From the NCBI GenBank assembly GCA_031291295.1, contig JARLJI010000199.1:1-34259 (forward strand): a stretch of DNA of 34,259 nucleotides. Reading direction: 5' to 3'. The DNA comes from Rhodoferax sp. GTDB taxonomy: Bacteria; Pseudomonadota; Gammaproteobacteria; Burkholderiales; Burkholderiaceae_C. The position numbers and the translations under genes were made by a program. Positions 16,351-25,781 of the stretch are shown here, piece after piece. The notes below the pieces were generated by a model, which searched no databases, was not told where the DNA came from, and worked only from the letters and a program-made list of their open reading frames with translations. Every line of letters starts with the position of its first letter. Position 1 is the first letter of the stretch.

Positions 16351-16622
16351 GGCGAGGCCTTTCTAAGGTGGAGGAAACAAAAAAAGCGAACGACGGCTCA
16401 CCGCAGCCACGGCGTGGCCACCGCAAGACGTCATCGGGGGAGGGGAAACGAAACTGACGCGAAAACGGGAACAAAAGCGCGCGCACAGAGGTGCCCGCAC
16501 GGCCCAAGTAGGGCGGCAAACAGGGGGGATAAATACCAGGGGAGCGGGAGAAAACTAGGCGTGAACCCGAGGGGGCCGACGCCCAGCGGCCTAAGGGTGG
16601 CCGCCTTTGCAAACGGGGGCGT

Positions 16623-16640
16623 AAAAAGCCCCTTTGGGGC
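16623..16640 (-). terminator. Leftward intrinsic terminator upstream of the integrase operon
   Basis: Read on the minus strand: GCCCC, loop AAA, GGGGC, then TTTTT. The stem is perfect (5 bp) with a 3-base loop. It sits 273 bases before the 119-residue gene, in the path of leftward transcription from the tRNA side. Confidence 0.65.
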
Positions 16641-16825
16641 GTAGTTTAACTCAAAACTAGTAAAAAAGTACTAAATACAAGAAAAATGACGATAAATTGG
16701 CAAAACTGACAAGAAATTATCAAAAAATGGGGCTTAACGGGGCTCCAAAGCCCTAAAAAAAAACCTCCGGGCCGGCCCAAGCGGGCGCACCGGTGGCGTT
16801 CGGGCTATGTGGCCGCCGGGTAAGG

Positions 16826-16849
16826 CTGGCGCAGGAGCCTGGCGCAGGA
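16826..16849 (+). repeat. Tandem 11-bp direct repeat
   Basis: CTGGCGCAGGA occurs at 16826-16836 and again at 16839-16849, two bases apart. Spacing of 13 bases could suit a recombination accessory factor, but it may be chance. Confidence 0.35.
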
Positions 16850-16866
16850 TCTGGGTGGTTTTGGCG

Positions 16867-17046
16867 AGCCGCTAAGCTGGGTAGAAAATGGCTAGGACAG
16901 CCCCATGCTCAGTGCCATAAAAGCCATCGCCAGTATCTGGGGGTGACCATTTATTTTTACTGTTTGACAGCTTAAAAAGTGCCACCGGGGCCGCTACGTG
17001 CCCCTTTGCCGGCGGAGCGTACAGCTGGCTGCAAGCCGCTAGGCTG
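16867..17046 (+). repeat. Spaced direct repeat AGCCGCTARGCTG
   Basis: AGCCGCTAAGCTG at 16867-16879 recurs as AGCCGCTAGGCTG at 17034-17046, one mismatch in 13. The copies are 167 bases apart between the integrase operon and tRNA-Ser. Integrase arm-binding sites are often short repeats at such spacing; this remains a guess. Confidence 0.35.
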
Positions 17047-17152
17047 CAGCCAAACTGGTGCAAAGGCATCCAAACCAATGCAATTAAAAGAGTGGGTAAA
17101 AAGTGGGGTAAACACCTTAAACCCTTGTCAAGCCGCATGAAATAAGGCTTAC

Positions 17153-17242
17153 TGGCGGAGCAGGCGGGATTCGAACCCGCGGAGGGTTTTACCCCTCACA
17201 CGCTTTCCAGGCGTGCGACTTAAACCGCTCATCCACCGCTCC
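17153..17242 (-). tRNA. serT: tRNA-Ser, anticodon GGA
   Basis: On the minus strand a 90-base tRNA begins GGAGCGGTGGATGAG and ends TGCTCCGCCA, with the CCA encoded. The acceptor stem GGAGCGG pairs with the tail TGCTCC through standard pairs. The anticodon loop is CTGGAAA, with anticodon GGA. A long variable arm (GTGAGGGGTAAAACCCTCC) marks it as a class II serine tRNA. TTCGAAT is present in the T loop. The 3' end points toward the integrase, making it the probable integration target. The gene symbol is generic. Confidence 0.95.
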
Positions 17243-17252
17243 AGTGGGCGCA

Positions 17253-17258
17253 ATTGTA
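17253..17258 (-). promoter_or_regulatory. Candidate -10 element of tRNA-Ser
   Basis: The minus strand reads TACAAT 10 bases before the mature tRNA 5' end. It fits a sigma-70 -10 box. The -35 region at the right spacing is poor. Confidence 0.4.
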
Positions 17259-17308
17259 TCAGCGCCAGAAGGCTTGTTTTGGCCAGCGACCCGTTTGAAG
17301 GGTCTGAA

Positions 17309-18223
17309 TTATTGGGCTTTCTGCGTCTGGATCATTTTCATGGCCGACGAAATCAATGCCGAAACCTCGGTCATGTTGCTGGGAACGATCAGCGTGGTTT
17401 TGGACTCCGCTGCCACCTTGCTATAGGCGTCCACCGCGCGCTCCGCCACCTTCAACTGCACGGCCTGTTCGCCGCCGGGCTGCCGGATGGCATTCGCCAC
17501 CAGTTCGATCGCCCTGGCGGTGGCTTCGGCCACGGCGGTGATGGCACCGGCTTCGCCCTGCGCGTTGTTGATGGCGGCCTGCTTTTCACCCTCCGAGCGC
17601 GCGATGAAGGCTTCGCGCTCACCGGTGGCGATATTGATCTGCTCCTGCCGGCGGCCTTCGGAGGCGGCGATCAGGGCGCGCTTTTCACGTTCGGCGGTGA
17701 TTTGCTGCTGCATAGCATGCAGAATTTCTTTCGGCGGTGTCAGATCCTTGATTTCGTAGCGCAGCACCTTCACGCCCCAGTTCAGCGCGGCCTCGTCAAT
17801 GGCCTGCACCACCTGGGCGTTGATGATGTTGCGCTCCTCGAAGGTCTTGTCCAGTTCGAGCTTGCCGATCACGGAGCGCAGCGAGGTTTGCGCCAGCTGC
17901 GAGATGGCCAGGATGTAGTTGGACGATCCGTAGCTGGCGCGCATGGCGTCGGTCACCTGGAAGTACAGAATGCCGTCCACCTGCAACTGCGTGTTGTCGC
18001 GCGTGATGCAGATCTGGCTGGCAATATCCAGTGGAATTTCCTTCAGCACATGCTTGTAGGCCACCCGGTCGACAAAAGGCACCAGGAAGTTCAGGCCCGG
18101 CGTGAGCGTGCCGTGGTACTTGCCCAGGCGCTCGATCACCCAGGCGTGCTGTTGCGGCACGACCTTGATCGAGCGCGTGATGAAGATGACGGCAATGACA
18201 AAGATAACGATTGCGATTTCCAT
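17309..18223 (-). CDS. SPFH-domain membrane protein (stomatin/prohibitin, QmcA-like)
   Basis: A 304-residue protein from the ATG at 18223, which follows AAGGGGAA. Residues 1-18 form one N-terminal membrane anchor (EIAIVIFVIAVIFITRS). The SPFH domain spans about 25-190, with VVPQQHAWVIERLGKYHGTL and ELDKTFEERNIIN. A long helical tail rich in Glu and Arg (about 180-255, EREKRALIAASEGRR) should form a coiled coil. Such proteins scaffold membrane microdomains, and bacterial QmcA relatives associate with FtsH. Paired with the NfeD gene just upstream (94-base gap), the usual SPFH-NfeD operon is complete. An in-frame ATG upstream was rejected because it precedes the natural membrane anchor. Confidence 0.9.
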   Translation of the reverse strand: MEIAIVIFVIAVIFITRSIKVVPQQHAWVIERLGKYHGTLTPGLNFLVPFVDRVAYKHVLKEIPLDIASQICITRDNTQLQVDGILYFQVTDAMRASYGSSNYILAISQLAQTSLRSVIGKLELDKTFEERNIINAQVVQAIDEAALNWGVKVLRYEIKDLTPPKEILHAMQQQITAEREKRALIAASEGRRQEQINIATGEREAFIARSEGEKQAAINNAQGEAGAITAVAEATARAIELVANAIRQPGGEQAVQLKVAERAVDAYSKVAAESKTTLIVPSNMTEVSALISSAMKMIQTQKAQ

Positions 18224-18316
18224 ATTTTTCCCCTTGGTGAATTCGTTGTTTGGTGATGGATGGATCCGCTCAGAGCAGCGCCTGCCGCAACGCAGCACGC
18301 CCGGTTCCGCAGAGGC

Positions 18317-18742
18317 TCAGATTTTGTCGACCAGCAGGCGGCTGCCGATCACTTCGACCACCCGGTGCGGCCCGCTGGAGGGCGGATTGCCGGGACGGTG
18401 CATGACGGTCCAGTTGGCACCGCGGTATTTCACGGTGGCTGTGCCGTCAGGGTTCCAGGATTCGACGTTGACCGTTTCTCCGATGTCCAGGTTCACATCG
18501 CGGTTGGTGCCGGCGGGTAGGGCAGCAGGGCGCCTGCCCCGGATGAAATACCACGCCACGACGGCGCCCCCGCCCACCACGGCGGCCACCAGCAGCTGCG
18601 TGACCGTGTTGGCGCCCAGTTGCGCAGCCAGTGCGGCCGCGGCCAGCCCTATGGCCAGCATCAACAGGTAGAAGGTGCCTGTCGTCAGCTCCACGGCGAC
18701 CGCAACGCCTGCGAGCAGCCACCAGATGGTTGATTCAGCCAT
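18317..18742 (-). CDS. NfeD-like membrane protein
   Basis: A 141-residue protein from ATG 18742, after GGAGAAGCGGGAAAC. Two or three hydrophobic segments at about 5-70 (IWWLLAGVAVAVELTTGTFY, then a Leu/Ala-rich helix and VGGGAVVAWYFIRGR) form the membrane part. The C-terminal 65 residues are an OB-fold NfeD domain (DIGETVNVESWNPDGTATV, WTVMHRPG, VVEVIGSRLLV). It partners the SPFH gene downstream, a pair known for membrane-domain organisation and proteolysis. It is the short form of the family and lacks the ClpP-like protease domain. Its start faces the decarboxylase gene across 139 bases. Confidence 0.9.
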   Translation of the reverse strand: MAESTIWWLLAGVAVAVELTTGTFYLLMLAIGLAAAALAAQLGANTVTQLLVAAVVGGGAVVAWYFIRGRRPAALPAGTNRDVNLDIGETVNVESWNPDGTATVKYRGANWTVMHRPGNPPSSGPHRVVEVIGSRLLVDKI

Positions 18743-18881
18743 GTTTCCCGCTTCTCCGTTGTGTTGCGTGAGCCACATTTTGAGGCAAAAGGCTGCCGGG
18801 CAAGGGCATGGACACTTTAATTCCTTACACTTCGCGCTGGCTGGTTTTTTATGTTTCCCACTCACCGGCGCCGAGGCCTGC

Positions 18882-21158
18882 ATGAAATTTCGCTTTCCCA
18901 TTGTCATCATCGATGAAGACTTCCGCTCCGAGAACACCTCCGGTCTGGGTATTCGCGCCCTGGCACAAGCCATCGAGACTGAAGGCTTCGAGGTGCTGGG
19001 GGTGACCGGCTATGGTGATCTGAGCCAGTTTGCCCAGCAGCAAAGCCGCGCCAGCGCGTTTATTTTGTCGATTGACGACGAGGAATTCACGCCCGGCCCG
19101 GACCTGGACCCGGCGGTGCTGAACCTGCGCTCGTTCATCGAGGAGGTGCGGCGCAAGAATCTCGATGTGCCCATTTACGTGTACGGCGAGACCAAGACTT
19201 CGCGCCACATTCCCAACGACATCCTGCGCTAGCTGCACGGTTTCATCCATATGTTCGAGGACACGCCCGAGTTTGTGGCGCGCCACATCATCCGCGAGGC
19301 CAAGAGCTACCTGGAGGGCGTGCAGCCGCCGTTCTTCAAGGCGCTGCTCGACTACGCCGAGGACGGCTCCTACTCCTGGCATTGCCCCGGTCACTCGGGC
19401 GGCGTGGCCTTCCTGAAAAGTCCGGTGGGGCAGATGTACCACCAGTTTTACGGCGAGAACATGCTGCGCGCCGACGTCTGCAACGCGGTCGAGGAACTGG
19501 GCCAGCTGCTGGACCACGACGGCGCGATTGGCGAGAGCGAGCGCAACGCCGCGCGCATCTTCAATGCCGACCACTGTTTCTTCGTGACCAACGGCACCAG
19601 CACCTCGAACAAGATGGTGTGGCACCACACGGTGGCGCCTGGCGACGTGGTGGTGGTGGACCGCAACTGCCACAAATCCATCCTGCACGCCATCATCATG
19701 ACCGGCGCGATCCCAGTGTTCATGAAGCCCACGCGCAATCATTTCGGCATCATCGGCCCGATTCCGCAAAGCGAGTTCGAGCCGGCCTCGATCCGGGCGA
19801 AAATCCGCGCCAATCCGCTGCTCACGGGCGTCGATGCGAGCAAGGTCAAGCCGCGCGTACTGGCCCTGACGCAGTCAACCTACGACGGCGTGCTCTACAA
19901 CACCGAAACCATCAAGAAAATGCTCGATGGCTACGTGGAGAACCTGCACTTCGACGAAGCCTGGCTGCCGCACGCGGCGTTTCACCCGTTCTACGGCACC
20001 TACCACGCCATGGGCAAGAAACGGGCGCGGCCCAAAAATTCCGTGGTGTACGCGACCCAGTCGATCCACAAGCTGCTGGCGGGCATCAGCCAGGCCAGCC
20101 AGGTGCTGGTGCAGGACTCGCAGAACGTCAAGCTGGACCGGCATTTGTTCAATGAGGCGTACCTGATGCACACCTCGACCTCGCCGCAGTACAGCATCAT
20201 CGCCAGCTGCGACGTCGCTGCCGCCATGATGGAGCCGCCCGGCGGCACGGCGCTGGTGGAAGAGAGCATTGCCGAGGCGCTGGACTTTCGCCGCGCCATG
20301 CGCAAGATCGATGCCGAGTATGGTGACGACTGGTGGTTCAAGGTCTGGGGGCCCGACAAATTGGTGGAAGAAGGCATTGGCCGCGCCGACGACTGGGTCA
20401 TCAAGGGCGAGTCGAAGAACGCCAAAGCCGGCGTCAACTGGCATGGCTTTGGCAAGATGGCCACGGGCTTCAACATGCTCGACCCGATCAAGTCCACCAT
20501 CGTCACGCCGGGGATGGACCTGAACGGCAAGTTTGCCAAGACCGGCATTCCGGCCAGCATCGTGACCAAGTTCCTCGCCGAGCACGGTGTGGTGGTCGAG
20601 AAGACGGGTCTCTACAGTTTCTTCATCATGTTCACCATCGGCATCACCAAGGGCCGCTGGAACAGCATGCTGACCGCGCTGCAGCAGTTCAAGGACGACT
20701 ACGACAAGAACCAGCCGATGTGGCGCATCCTGCCGGAGTTTTGCCAGAAGTACCGGAAATACGAAAAAATGGGCCTGGCCGACCTGTGCCAGCATTTGCA
20801 CGCGCTGTATGCGCGCTACGACATCGCGCGGCTCACCACAGACATGTATTTGAGCGACCTGACCCCGGCCATGAAGCCCAGTGACGCCTATGCCCACATC
20901 GCGCTGCGCAAGACCGAACGGGTGGAGATCGACCAGCTGGAAGGGCGCATTACCGTGGGCCTGGTGACGCCGTACCCGCCGGGCATCCCGCTCTTGATCC
21001 CGGGCGAAGTCTTCAACAAGAAGATCGTGGACTACCTCAAGTTCTCACGCGAATTCAACGCGCAATGCCCGGGCTTCGAGACCGACATTCACGGCCTGGT
21101 GGAGGAAGAGGGTCCCGATGGCAAGAAGCACTACTATGCCGACTGCGTGCGGGAATAA
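18882..21158 (+). pseudogene. Orn/Lys/Arg decarboxylase interrupted by an in-frame TAG
   Basis: The frame encodes 758 codons of a PLP-dependent basic amino acid decarboxylase. The wing domain begins MKFRFPIVIIDEDFRSEN. The core has CPGHSGG, FVTNGTSTSNKMVWH, DEAWLPHAAF and the PLP lysine in QSIHKLLAGISQAS (K397 in full numbering). At 19230-19232 the frame has TAG between NDILR and LHGFIHMFEDTPEF, where relatives carry GAG (E). A single G-to-T change explains it. The upstream piece is 116 residues. Translation could restart at ATG 19251 to give 635 residues with the whole core but no wing domain; there is no ribosome site there. It is a pseudogene, sequencing error or suppressed allele. The reaction would make cadaverine, putrescine or agmatine. 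Confidence 0.8.
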
Positions 21159-21182
21159 GTCACTGCCAAAAGGCAGGCCGCT

Positions 21183-22052
21183 TCAGGACGGCATGTCCTC
21201 GCGCACGCGCATGAAGCTGGCAAAGCGGGGGATGCCGCTGTCGTTCAACCCCCTGAAGCGGTAAGTCACCCAGCTGCCCAACGCGGGCGGATTTTGTCGC
21301 TGTTCGTCGCTGAACCCCGTTCCCAGCTTGAAGCGCAGGCCCGGTTGGCCTGCTGCATCCGGCATTTGCACCAGCAGCGCGCCCAGCAGGCCCGCGTATT
21401 TGCCTTTGCCGGGGATGTGCGCGATGACCCGGGCTTCGGCGTCATCAAAGGTTTTGACCTTGAGCAGATCATCGTTGCGCTGCGCCCGGTACAGCGACGC
21501 GCCACGGTGCAGCATCAATCCTTCGCCACCGAGCCTGACGGTTCTGGCCAGCATGATCTGCAACGCCTCGTGATTGGCCACGCGGCTTTGCGCGACGGGT
21601 TGGACCCAAGGCACCGCCATCGTGGCGAGCAGCCGGTTCAGCACTGGAATGCGATCGGTGAACGGGCCGCCCTGCGCGGGCAGGTCGAACACCATGAAGC
21701 GCATGCCGCGCCAGGCGGCATCATTGGGCGTTTGCTGGCGCACCGCCCCGACCGCCTTGGTGAATTGCCCGCGGCCGGCCCACAGTTCACCATCGAGCGG
21801 CGTGGCCGGCCAGCCCGCGGTGAACCACGCCGGTGCGTTGACGCGCTCGCCATTGCGCGTCAGCAGTTGTTTGCCATCCCAATAACCGCGCACGCCGTCG
21901 TACTTTTCGCTCACCCAATAGTCCGCCAACGGCACGCCGGGGTGGTAGACGTTGGCCAGCATCAACGGCGAGGTGATACCGGCGGTGGCCCAAGTCAATG
22001 GGCCGGCTACTGCGCCCAGTGCCAGCAGCGCGAGAAAGTGTCTGCGGTGCAT
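21183..22052 (-). CDS. ATP-dependent DNA ligase, exported LigE type
   Basis: A 289-residue protein. Residues 1-24 (MHRRHFLALLALGAVAGPLT) look like a signal peptide with an RR pair, so export is likely. The nucleotidyltransferase domain has motif I EKYDGVRG with adenylated K50, motif III-like FMVFDLP and motif IV GGEGLMLHRG. Motif V is LLKVKTFDD. A short OB-fold tail follows with motif-VI-like GSWVTYRFRGLND. The length and lack of extra domains match the minimal periplasmic LigE group, which seal nicked DNA and may act in DNA uptake. It is convergent with the decarboxylase across 24 bases, in which CTGCC-AAAA-GGCAG could fold as a weak shared hairpin. Confidence 0.85.
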   Translation of the reverse strand: MHRRHFLALLALGAVAGPLTWATAGITSPLMLANVYHPGVPLADYWVSEKYDGVRGYWDGKQLLTRNGERVNAPAWFTAGWPATPLDGELWAGRGQFTKAVGAVRQQTPNDAAWRGMRFMVFDLPAQGGPFTDRIPVLNRLLATMAVPWVQPVAQSRVANHEALQIMLARTVRLGGEGLMLHRGASLYRAQRNDDLLKVKTFDDAEARVIAHIPGKGKYAGLLGALLVQMPDAAGQPGLRFKLGTGFSDEQRQNPPALGSWVTYRFRGLNDSGIPRFASFMRVREDMPS

Positions 22053-22066
22053 GGCTACCTCAGACG

Positions 22067-22124
22067 TTTGCTATCAAAAGTGAAGCTAACAGTCAAGCAT
22101 GGATAAGGGCTATAGCACGATTTC
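22067..22124 (+). repeat. Dispersed repeat copy 2, between ligase and fabI
   Basis: TTTGCTATCAAAAGTGAAGC, then AAGCATGGATAAGGGCTATAG, ends CACGATTTCA. It follows the same plan as the copies in hsdR and yejF (GCTA, GAAGCT/GATAGCT, GGGCTA, T-run). This copy fills most of the 87-base gap between the ligase start and fabI stop. Confidence 0.65.
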
Positions 22125-22139
22125 ATGGTCAACCCGGCA

Positions 22140-22928
22140 TCAGACATTGTCGCGCGAGATGCCCGCCGTGTGGCTGAAGCCGCCGTCCACATAGGTGATC
22201 TCTGCGGTAACGCCACCAGCCAGATCGCTGAGCAGGAAGGCGGCGACATTGCCCACGTCCTCGATGGTGACGTTGCGGCGCAGCGGCGAGGCCGACGCGA
22301 CCATGCCCAGCAGCTTGCCGAAGTCCTTGATGCCGCTGGCCGCCAGCGTCTTGATCGGGCCGGCGCTGATGCCGTTGACGCGCATGCCGCGCGGGCCGAA
22401 CGACTCGGCCAGATACCGCACCGACGCCTCCAGACTGGCCTTGGCCAGGCCCATGGTGTTGTAGTTGGGCACCGCGCGCATCGCACCGAGGTAGGTCATG
22501 GTCAACAGGGCCGACTTGTCGTTGAGGTAGGGCAGGGCCGCCTTGGCCATCGCGGGGAAGCTGTAGGCGCTGATGTCGTGGGCGATCCTGAAGGATTCGC
22601 GGTTCAGGCCCTCGAGGAAGTCGCCGGCAATGGCCTCGCGCGGTGCGAACCCGATGCTGTGCACAAAGCCGTCGAATTTGGGCCAGGTTTGCGCCAGGTC
22701 AGCGAACAGTTTTTCGATTTGCGCATCGTCGCCGACGTCGCAGTCGAAGACCAGCTTCGAGTCGAAGTCGCCGGCGAATTCGGTGATGCGGTCCTTGAAA
22801 CGCTCGCCCACATAGCTGAACGCCAGCTCCGCTCCCTGCGCATGGCAGGCCTTGGCGACGCCGTAAGCGATCGAGCGATTCGACAACACGCCGGTGATCA
22901 GCAGTTTTTTGCCGTTGAGAAAACCCAT
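22140..22928 (-). CDS. fabI: Enoyl-[acyl-carrier-protein] reductase (NADH)
   Basis: A 262-residue short-chain dehydrogenase fold. It carries out the last reduction of each fatty-acid elongation cycle. The glycine-rich cofactor site is [14 protein letters not shown] (12-25). The catalytic set matches E. coli numbering: Y146 (MTYLGA), Y156 (PNYNTMG) and K163 (LAKAS). SIGFAPR at 91-97 is the conserved FabI loop. The ATG at 22928 follows AAGGAG by nine bases. It is the triclosan- and isoniazid-type target family; nothing in the sequence suggests an unusual substrate. Only 34 bases separate its start from the divergent yejA start. Confidence 0.95.
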   Translation of the reverse strand: MGFLNGKKLLITGVLSNRSIAYGVAKACHAQGAELAFSYVGERFKDRITEFAGDFDSKLVFDCDVGDDAQIEKLFADLAQTWPKFDGFVHSIGFAPREAIAGDFLEGLNRESFRIAHDISAYSFPAMAKAALPYLNDKSALLTMTYLGAMRAVPNYNTMGLAKASLEASVRYLAESFGPRGMRVNGISAGPIKTLAASGIKDFGKLLGMVASASPLRRNVTIEDVGNVAAFLLSDLAGGVTAEITYVDGGFSHTAGISRDNV

Positions 22929-22962
22929 GATGCGTAACTCCTTGTTCGTGCAGAATTGTCGC

Positions 22963-24750
22963 ATGCGAGGTCTGCTGTTTTGTCTGATGCTGCTGAGCGC
23001 CACGGCCTCGTGGGCGAGCCACGCCCTGTCCATCTGGGGCGACGTGCAATATCCGGCCGGCTTCCCCCATTTTGACAATGTCACCCCCGGCGCGCCCAAG
23101 GGCGGCGAAATGGTGCTGGTCTCGGACTCTCGCAGCTCCACGTTCGACAAGTACAACCCGTTCTCGCTCAGGGGTTCGGCGCCGGCCTACATCGACAGCT
23201 TGATGTTCGACACCCTGCTGACGGGTTCGCCCAGCGAGTTCGGCGTGGGCTATTGCCTGCTGGCGCAGGACGTCGAGCTCGCGCCCGACCGCATGGCGGT
23301 GGTCTTCAGGCTCAACCCGGCAGCGCGCTTCAACAACGGAGACCCGGTGACGGCCACCGATGTGAAGTATTCCTTCGATTCCCTCACCGGCAAGTACGCG
23401 GCACCGCAGTACCGCTCGCTGTTCGCCGACGTCAAATCGCCGCAGATCCTGGATGAGCGCACCATCCGCTTCGAGTTCAAGCGCTTCAACCGCGAGCTGC
23501 CCCTGACCGTCGGCGGCCTGCCCGTGTTCTCGCACAAATGGGGGGCCGGCAAGCCGTTCGACCAGATCACGACCGAGCCGCCGATTGCCAGCGGCCCCTA
23601 CAAGATCGGCCCGGTGGTGTTCGGGCGCGACATCACCTATGTGCGCGACCCCAGCTACTGGGCGCGCGACCTGAATGTGCGCCGCGGCCAGTACAACTTC
23701 GACCGCATCACGGTCAAGATCTACCGGGACAACACGGCCAAGCTGGAAGCCTTCAAGGCCGGCGAGTTCGACCTGATTCAGGAGTTCATTTCGCGTGACT
23801 GGGTGCGTGCCTACACCGGCAAGCGCTTCGACAGCGGCGAGCTCGTCAAGCGCCTGCTGCCCGACAATGCGCCGCATGGCTTCCAGGTGCATGTGTTCAA
23901 CCTGCGCCGGCCGAAGTTTCAGGACATCCGGGCGCGCAAGGCGATCAACCTGGCCTTTGATTTCGAGTGGATGAACCGCCAGCTCTTCTATGGCTTGTAC
24001 AAACGACTCAAGGGCTATTTCGGCGGCAGCGAATACGAGGCGCTGGGCACGCCCGGTACGGATGAACTGGCCCTGCTGGAGCCCTTCAGGAGCCAGCTGC
24101 CGCCGGAAGTGTTCGGCCCCGTGGCCTACCCGCCCAGCACCGACCCGCCGCGCAGCCTGCGCGGCAACCTGCGTGAGGCCAAGGCGTTGCTGCACGAAGC
24201 CGGCTGGGACTATCGCGACGGCGCCCTGCGCAATGCCCAGGGCGAGGCCTTTGTCATTGACTACGTGGACAGCAACGAGAGCGGCATCCGGACCATTGCG
24301 CCGTGGATGCGCAACCTCGAAAAGCTGGGCATCCAGCTGAATTTCCGCACGGTGGACTTCTCCATCTACCAGCAGCGCCTTCGCACCTTCGACTTCGACA
24401 TGACCGGCATCCGGATGGCCGGCATCACCGTGCCTGGCAACGAGATGTTCGATCTGTTCGGCTCCAAGGCGGCCAAGATCGAGGAGAGCAACAACCTCTG
24501 GGGCCTGGAGAGCCCGGTGGTCGACGCCCTGCTCGAAAAGATGGTCACGGCCCAGAAGCGCAGCGACGCCGACGCCGCCGGCAAGGCGCTCGACCGCGTG
24601 CTGATCCACGGCTGGTACTCCGTGCCGCAGTGGTATTCGGCAAGCTACCGTGTCGCCTATGATTCGCGCAAATTCGTGCAGCCGCCAGTGCTGCCGAAAT
24701 ACTTCACACCCGAAGCCTGGGCCATGAGCACCTGGTGGGCCAAACCCTGA
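22963..24750 (+). CDS. yejA: Peptide ABC transporter, periplasmic binding protein (YejA-like)
   Basis: A 595-residue protein. The ATG at 22963 begins a signal peptide ([21 protein letters not shown]), cleaved near residue 20. The rest is the SBP_bac_5 oligopeptide/dipeptide-binding fold: [17 protein letters not shown], then [19 protein letters not shown] near the end. The length is usual. It is the first gene of a four-gene operon (yejABEF); the stop overlaps the next start (TGATG). YejABEF in other bacteria imports peptides and microcins; the substrate here is unknown. No clear ribosome site precedes this start. Upstream in-frame starts would overlap fabI and precede the signal peptide. Confidence 0.9.
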   Translation: MRGLLFCLMLLSATASWASHALSIWGDVQYPAGFPHFDNVTPGAPKGGEMVLVSDSRSSTFDKYNPFSLRGSAPAYIDSLMFDTLLTGSPSEFGVGYCLLAQDVELAPDRMAVVFRLNPAARFNNGDPVTATDVKYSFDSLTGKYAAPQYRSLFADVKSPQILDERTIRFEFKRFNRELPLTVGGLPVFSHKWGAGKPFDQITTEPPIASGPYKIGPVVFGRDITYVRDPSYWARDLNVRRGQYNFDRITVKIYRDNTAKLEAFKAGEFDLIQEFISRDWVRAYTGKRFDSGELVKRLLPDNAPHGFQVHVFNLRRPKFQDIRARKAINLAFDFEWMNRQLFYGLYKRLKGYFGGSEYEALGTPGTDELALLEPFRSQLPPEVFGPVAYPPSTDPPRSLRGNLREAKALLHEAGWDYRDGALRNAQGEAFVIDYVDSNESGIRTIAPWMRNLEKLGIQLNFRTVDFSIYQQRLRTFDFDMTGIRMAGITVPGNEMFDLFGSKAAKIEESNNLWGLESPVVDALLEKMVTAQKRSDADAAGKALDRVLIHGWYSVPQWYSASYRVAYDSRKFVQPPVLPKYFTPEAWAMSTWWAKP

Positions 24751-25781
24751 TGTTCAGCTACATCCTCAAACGCCTGCTGCTGATGATCCCCACGCTGCTG
24801 GGCGTGCTGCTGGTCACCTTCACCGTGATCCAGTTCGTGCCTGGCGGGCCGGTGCAGCAGTACCTCGCCGAGGCCAAGGGGCGCACCGCTTTTGGCGGGG
24901 ACGCGGGCAACGTGATGGGCTACCGCGGCGCCCAGGGCGTGGAAAAACAGCGGCTCGAAGAGATCAAGGCGCTGTACGGCTTCGACAAGCCGGTGCCCGA
25001 GCGCTTTGTGCGCATGCTGGGCCAGTTCGCGCGGTTTGACCTTGGGAAAAGCTTTTTCCAGCACAAGGACGTGTGGCAACTGATCAAGGAAAAATTGCCT
25101 GTATCCATCAGCATCGGCATGTGGACGTTCTTCCTGAGCTACCTGATCTCGGTGCCCCTGGGCATTGCCAAGGCGGTGCGCGCGGGCTCGCGCTTTGACA
25201 CGCTGACCAGCCTGGTCGTGCTGGTGGGCTACGCCATTCCGGGCTTTGTGCTCGGCGTCGCGCTGCTGGTGATTTTTGGCGGCCAGCTGCAGTGGTTTCC
25301 ACTGCGCGGGCTGACCTCCAGCAACTGGGACAGCCTGAGCTGGGGCGCCAAGGTCACCGACTACCTCTGGCACATCACGCTGCCGGTGACCGCCGGCCTG
25401 ATGGGCGCGTTTGCGGTGATCACCATGCTGACCAAGAATGCGTTCCTCGAGGAAATCCGCAAGCAGTACGTGCTGACAGCGCGCGCCAAGGGGCTGTCCG
25501 AGCGCCGCGTGCTCTGGAAACACGTGCTGCGCAATGCGCTGATTCCCCTGGTCACCGGTTTTCCTGCCGCCTTCATCGGCGCGTTCTTCACGGGCTCGCT
25601 GCTGATCGAAACGCTGTTCTCGCTCGACGGGCTGGGCCTGCTGTCGTATGAGTCCGTGATCCGGCGCGACTATCCGGTGGTGCTCGGAACGCTCTACCTG
25701 TTCACGCTGATCGGCCTGGTCACAAAGCTGGTCAGCGACCTTTGCTACGTTCTGGTGGATCCGCGTGTCAAGTTTGACTGA
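24750..25781 (+). CDS. yejB: Peptide ABC transporter permease (YejB-like)
   Basis: A 343-residue inner-membrane permease. It starts at ATG 24750, overlapping the yejA stop. The first helix is FSYILKRLLLMIPTLLGVLL; at least five further hydrophobic segments follow. The permease EAA loop is visible as EIRKQYVLTARAKGLSERRVLWKHVLRNA (about 230-260), which docks on the ATPase. The family usually has about 340-365 residues. It heterodimerises with the YejE product to form the channel. Transcription is from the yejA side, with no internal promoter seen. Confidence 0.9.
   Translation: MFSYILKRLLLMIPTLLGVLLVTFTVIQFVPGGPVQQYLAEAKGRTAFGGDAGNVMGYRGAQGVEKQRLEEIKALYGFDKPVPERFVRMLGQFARFDLGKSFFQHKDVWQLIKEKLPVSISIGMWTFFLSYLISVPLGIAKAVRAGSRFDTLTSLVVLVGYAIPGFVLGVALLVIFGGQLQWFPLRGLTSSNWDSLSWGAKVTDYLWHITLPVTAGLMGAFAVITMLTKNAFLEEIRKQYVLTARAKGLSERRVLWKHVLRNALIPLVTGFPAAFIGAFFTGSLLIETLFSLDGLGLLSYESVIRRDYPVVLGTLYLFTLIGLVTKLVSDLCYVLVDPRVKFD

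Larger units (their letters stand above)
16351..17152. other. Non-coding stretch between integrase operon and tRNA-Ser
   Basis: No convincing gene is seen on either strand across about 800 bases. It holds an AT-rich patch (16644-16760) with a near-palindrome GATAAATT...AAATTATC (16691-16721), a leftward terminator, and two pairs of short direct repeats. It presumably carries the integrase promoter and the attachment region. A copy of the tRNA 3' end, which would mark an att core, was not seen elsewhere in the window; the partner copy would lie beyond the left edge. Confidence 0.5.

Noticed and set aside
16793..17138. Short open frames on both strands in the integrase-tRNA gap
   Set aside because: No ribosome site, no motif, and composition like non-coding DNA.
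17287..17303. GACCC...GGGTC hairpin between SPFH gene and tRNA-Ser
   Set aside because: No T-tract on either side; too weak for a terminator call.
21163..21176. CTGCC-AAAA-GGCAG hairpin between the convergent decarboxylase and ligase genes
   Set aside because: Short stem without a T-run, so not listed as a terminator; mentioned under the ligase only.
22699..24609. 636-codon minus-strand frame over yejA
   Set aside because: Antisense shadow of the yejA coding strand; no recognisable motif.
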